Assembly (NCBI GenBank): GCA_964613675.1
Contig: CAZTIH010000147.1
Span: forward strand, 1-5,787
Reading direction: 5' to 3'
Length of the DNA: 5,787 nt
Source of the DNA: DAIUCA01 sp964613675
GTDB lineage: Bacteria > Pseudomonadota > Gammaproteobacteria > Competibacterales > Competibacteraceae
The notes beneath the pieces are model-generated. The model searched no databases and had not been told where the DNA came from. It saw nothing but the letters and a program-made list of their open reading frames with translations. Shown one piece after another: positions 5,413-5,787 of this stretch (within the stretch, counting starts at the first letter, position 1; each line of letters opens with the position of its first letter). The position numbers were made by a program, and so were the translations under genes.

Positions 5413-5787
5413 TTAGGCTTTCTCTTGCTGCGTGACGCCCTCTAGACTTTCTAGTGGCTCATCGAGATGGGGAAGCTCAAGTCGTTTTAAGAGTTCTGAA
5501 GGAGTGTGTTCTTCGGGGATCAGACACAAGCGCCGCGCTAACAACTCTTCTCCTAATTGGGGATAAGATGTGATGCAGGCAAAAGGCACCGCCAAGCTCA
5601 ATCCTAATATCAGGGGTAACGCCCAAATCAATGCGCCAGGTAGGGCATAAATCAAGACGATTAACGCCAAAACACCCGCCCCCGTCTGTGGCCACAAGCC
5701 TCTGAAGGCTTCTCCAAAAGTCACCGAATGCGTATCGCGAATCTGTGCTGCCCAACGCAGTTTTCGCCCCTTGGTCAGACCGGCAAT
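5413..5787 (-). CDS. opgH: Glucans biosynthesis glucosyltransferase H, C-terminal part (partial)
   Basis: The visible 124 residues are the C-terminus of OpgH/MdoH, the inner-membrane glucosyltransferase that builds and exports the beta-1,2-linked glucan backbone of osmoregulated periplasmic glucans. The frame is open to the right edge, so the catalytic domain lies outside the window. Seen: RWAAQIRDTHSVTFGEAF (11-28), matching the family's W..Q.RD....W.EA segment; two hydrophobic membrane segments (about 36-55 and 57-75) separated by little more than a turn; then the soluble tail with RRLCLIPEEHTPSELL (85-100), where LIPEE is characteristic. The tail ends about 30 residues after IPEE, shorter than the long C-terminal extension of E. 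coli OpgH as I recall it. The stop lies 6 nt from the convergent stop of the Tus-like gene. No full-length start can be judged. Confidence 0.88.
   Translation of the reverse strand: MAGLTKGRKLRWAAQIRDTHSVTFGEAFRGLWPQTGAGVLALIVLIYALPGALIWALPLILGLSLAVPFACITSYPQLGEELLARRLCLIPEEHTPSELLKRLELPHLDEPLESLEGVTQQEKA

Noticed and set aside
5442..5454. Perfect small hairpin CTAGA-CTT-TCTAG as a possible terminator
   Set aside because: It is inside the opgH coding sequence, AT-rich, only 5 bp, and has no following U-tract on either strand.
5477..5755. Alternative minus-strand frame of 92 codons at the right edge
   Set aside because: It overlaps opgH in another frame; the opgH frame matches its family and stays open to the window edge.

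Overview
The window looks like chromosomal DNA of a non-enteric gammaproteobacterium. The evidence is an AlaC-type alanine aminotransferase, a proteobacterial homoserine dehydrogenase with ACT domain, the C-terminus of an OpgH/MdoH glucosyltransferase and a divergent Tus-like replication-terminator protein. Base composition is mixed by eye (around half GC). Gene density is very high and no tRNA, rRNA, CRISPR, IS or phage gene was seen, so the genus cannot be named from this window.

Layout: positions 1-4035 are a minus-strand block read right to left: alaC, hom, a small glutaredoxin-like gene, an FAD/NAD(P)-dependent oxidoreductase, and the N-terminus of a possible ELM1-like protein cut by the left edge. 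Gaps are 33 nt, 16 nt, a 4-nt ATGA overlap and a probable 10-nt overlap, so this is probably one transcription unit. A short divergent region (about 4036-4101) holds a perfect TTGACA hexamer pointing towards alaC. To its right, a plus-strand pair encodes an Mth938-domain protein (4102-4482) and, 12 nt later, the Tus-like protein (4495-5406). The latter converges with the end of opgH (5413-5787, minus, cut by the right edge), with only 6 nt between the two stop codons.

Functionally, alaC and hom link alanine/pyruvate transamination to the aspartate-family (threonine/methionine) branch. The genes after hom are redox-type rather than the thrC often found there. The most notable item is the Tus homologue. 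Tus binds Ter DNA and blocks replication forks in one direction, and is best known from Enterobacterales and some plasmids. This copy sits in an ordinary metabolic neighbourhood in an apparent two-gene operon with an Mth938-domain gene. A 10-bp exact match to the core of the E. coli Ter site (ATGTTGTAAC) lies about 1.2 kb away inside alaC, but it encodes the conserved PLP-lysine motif and may be coincidence.
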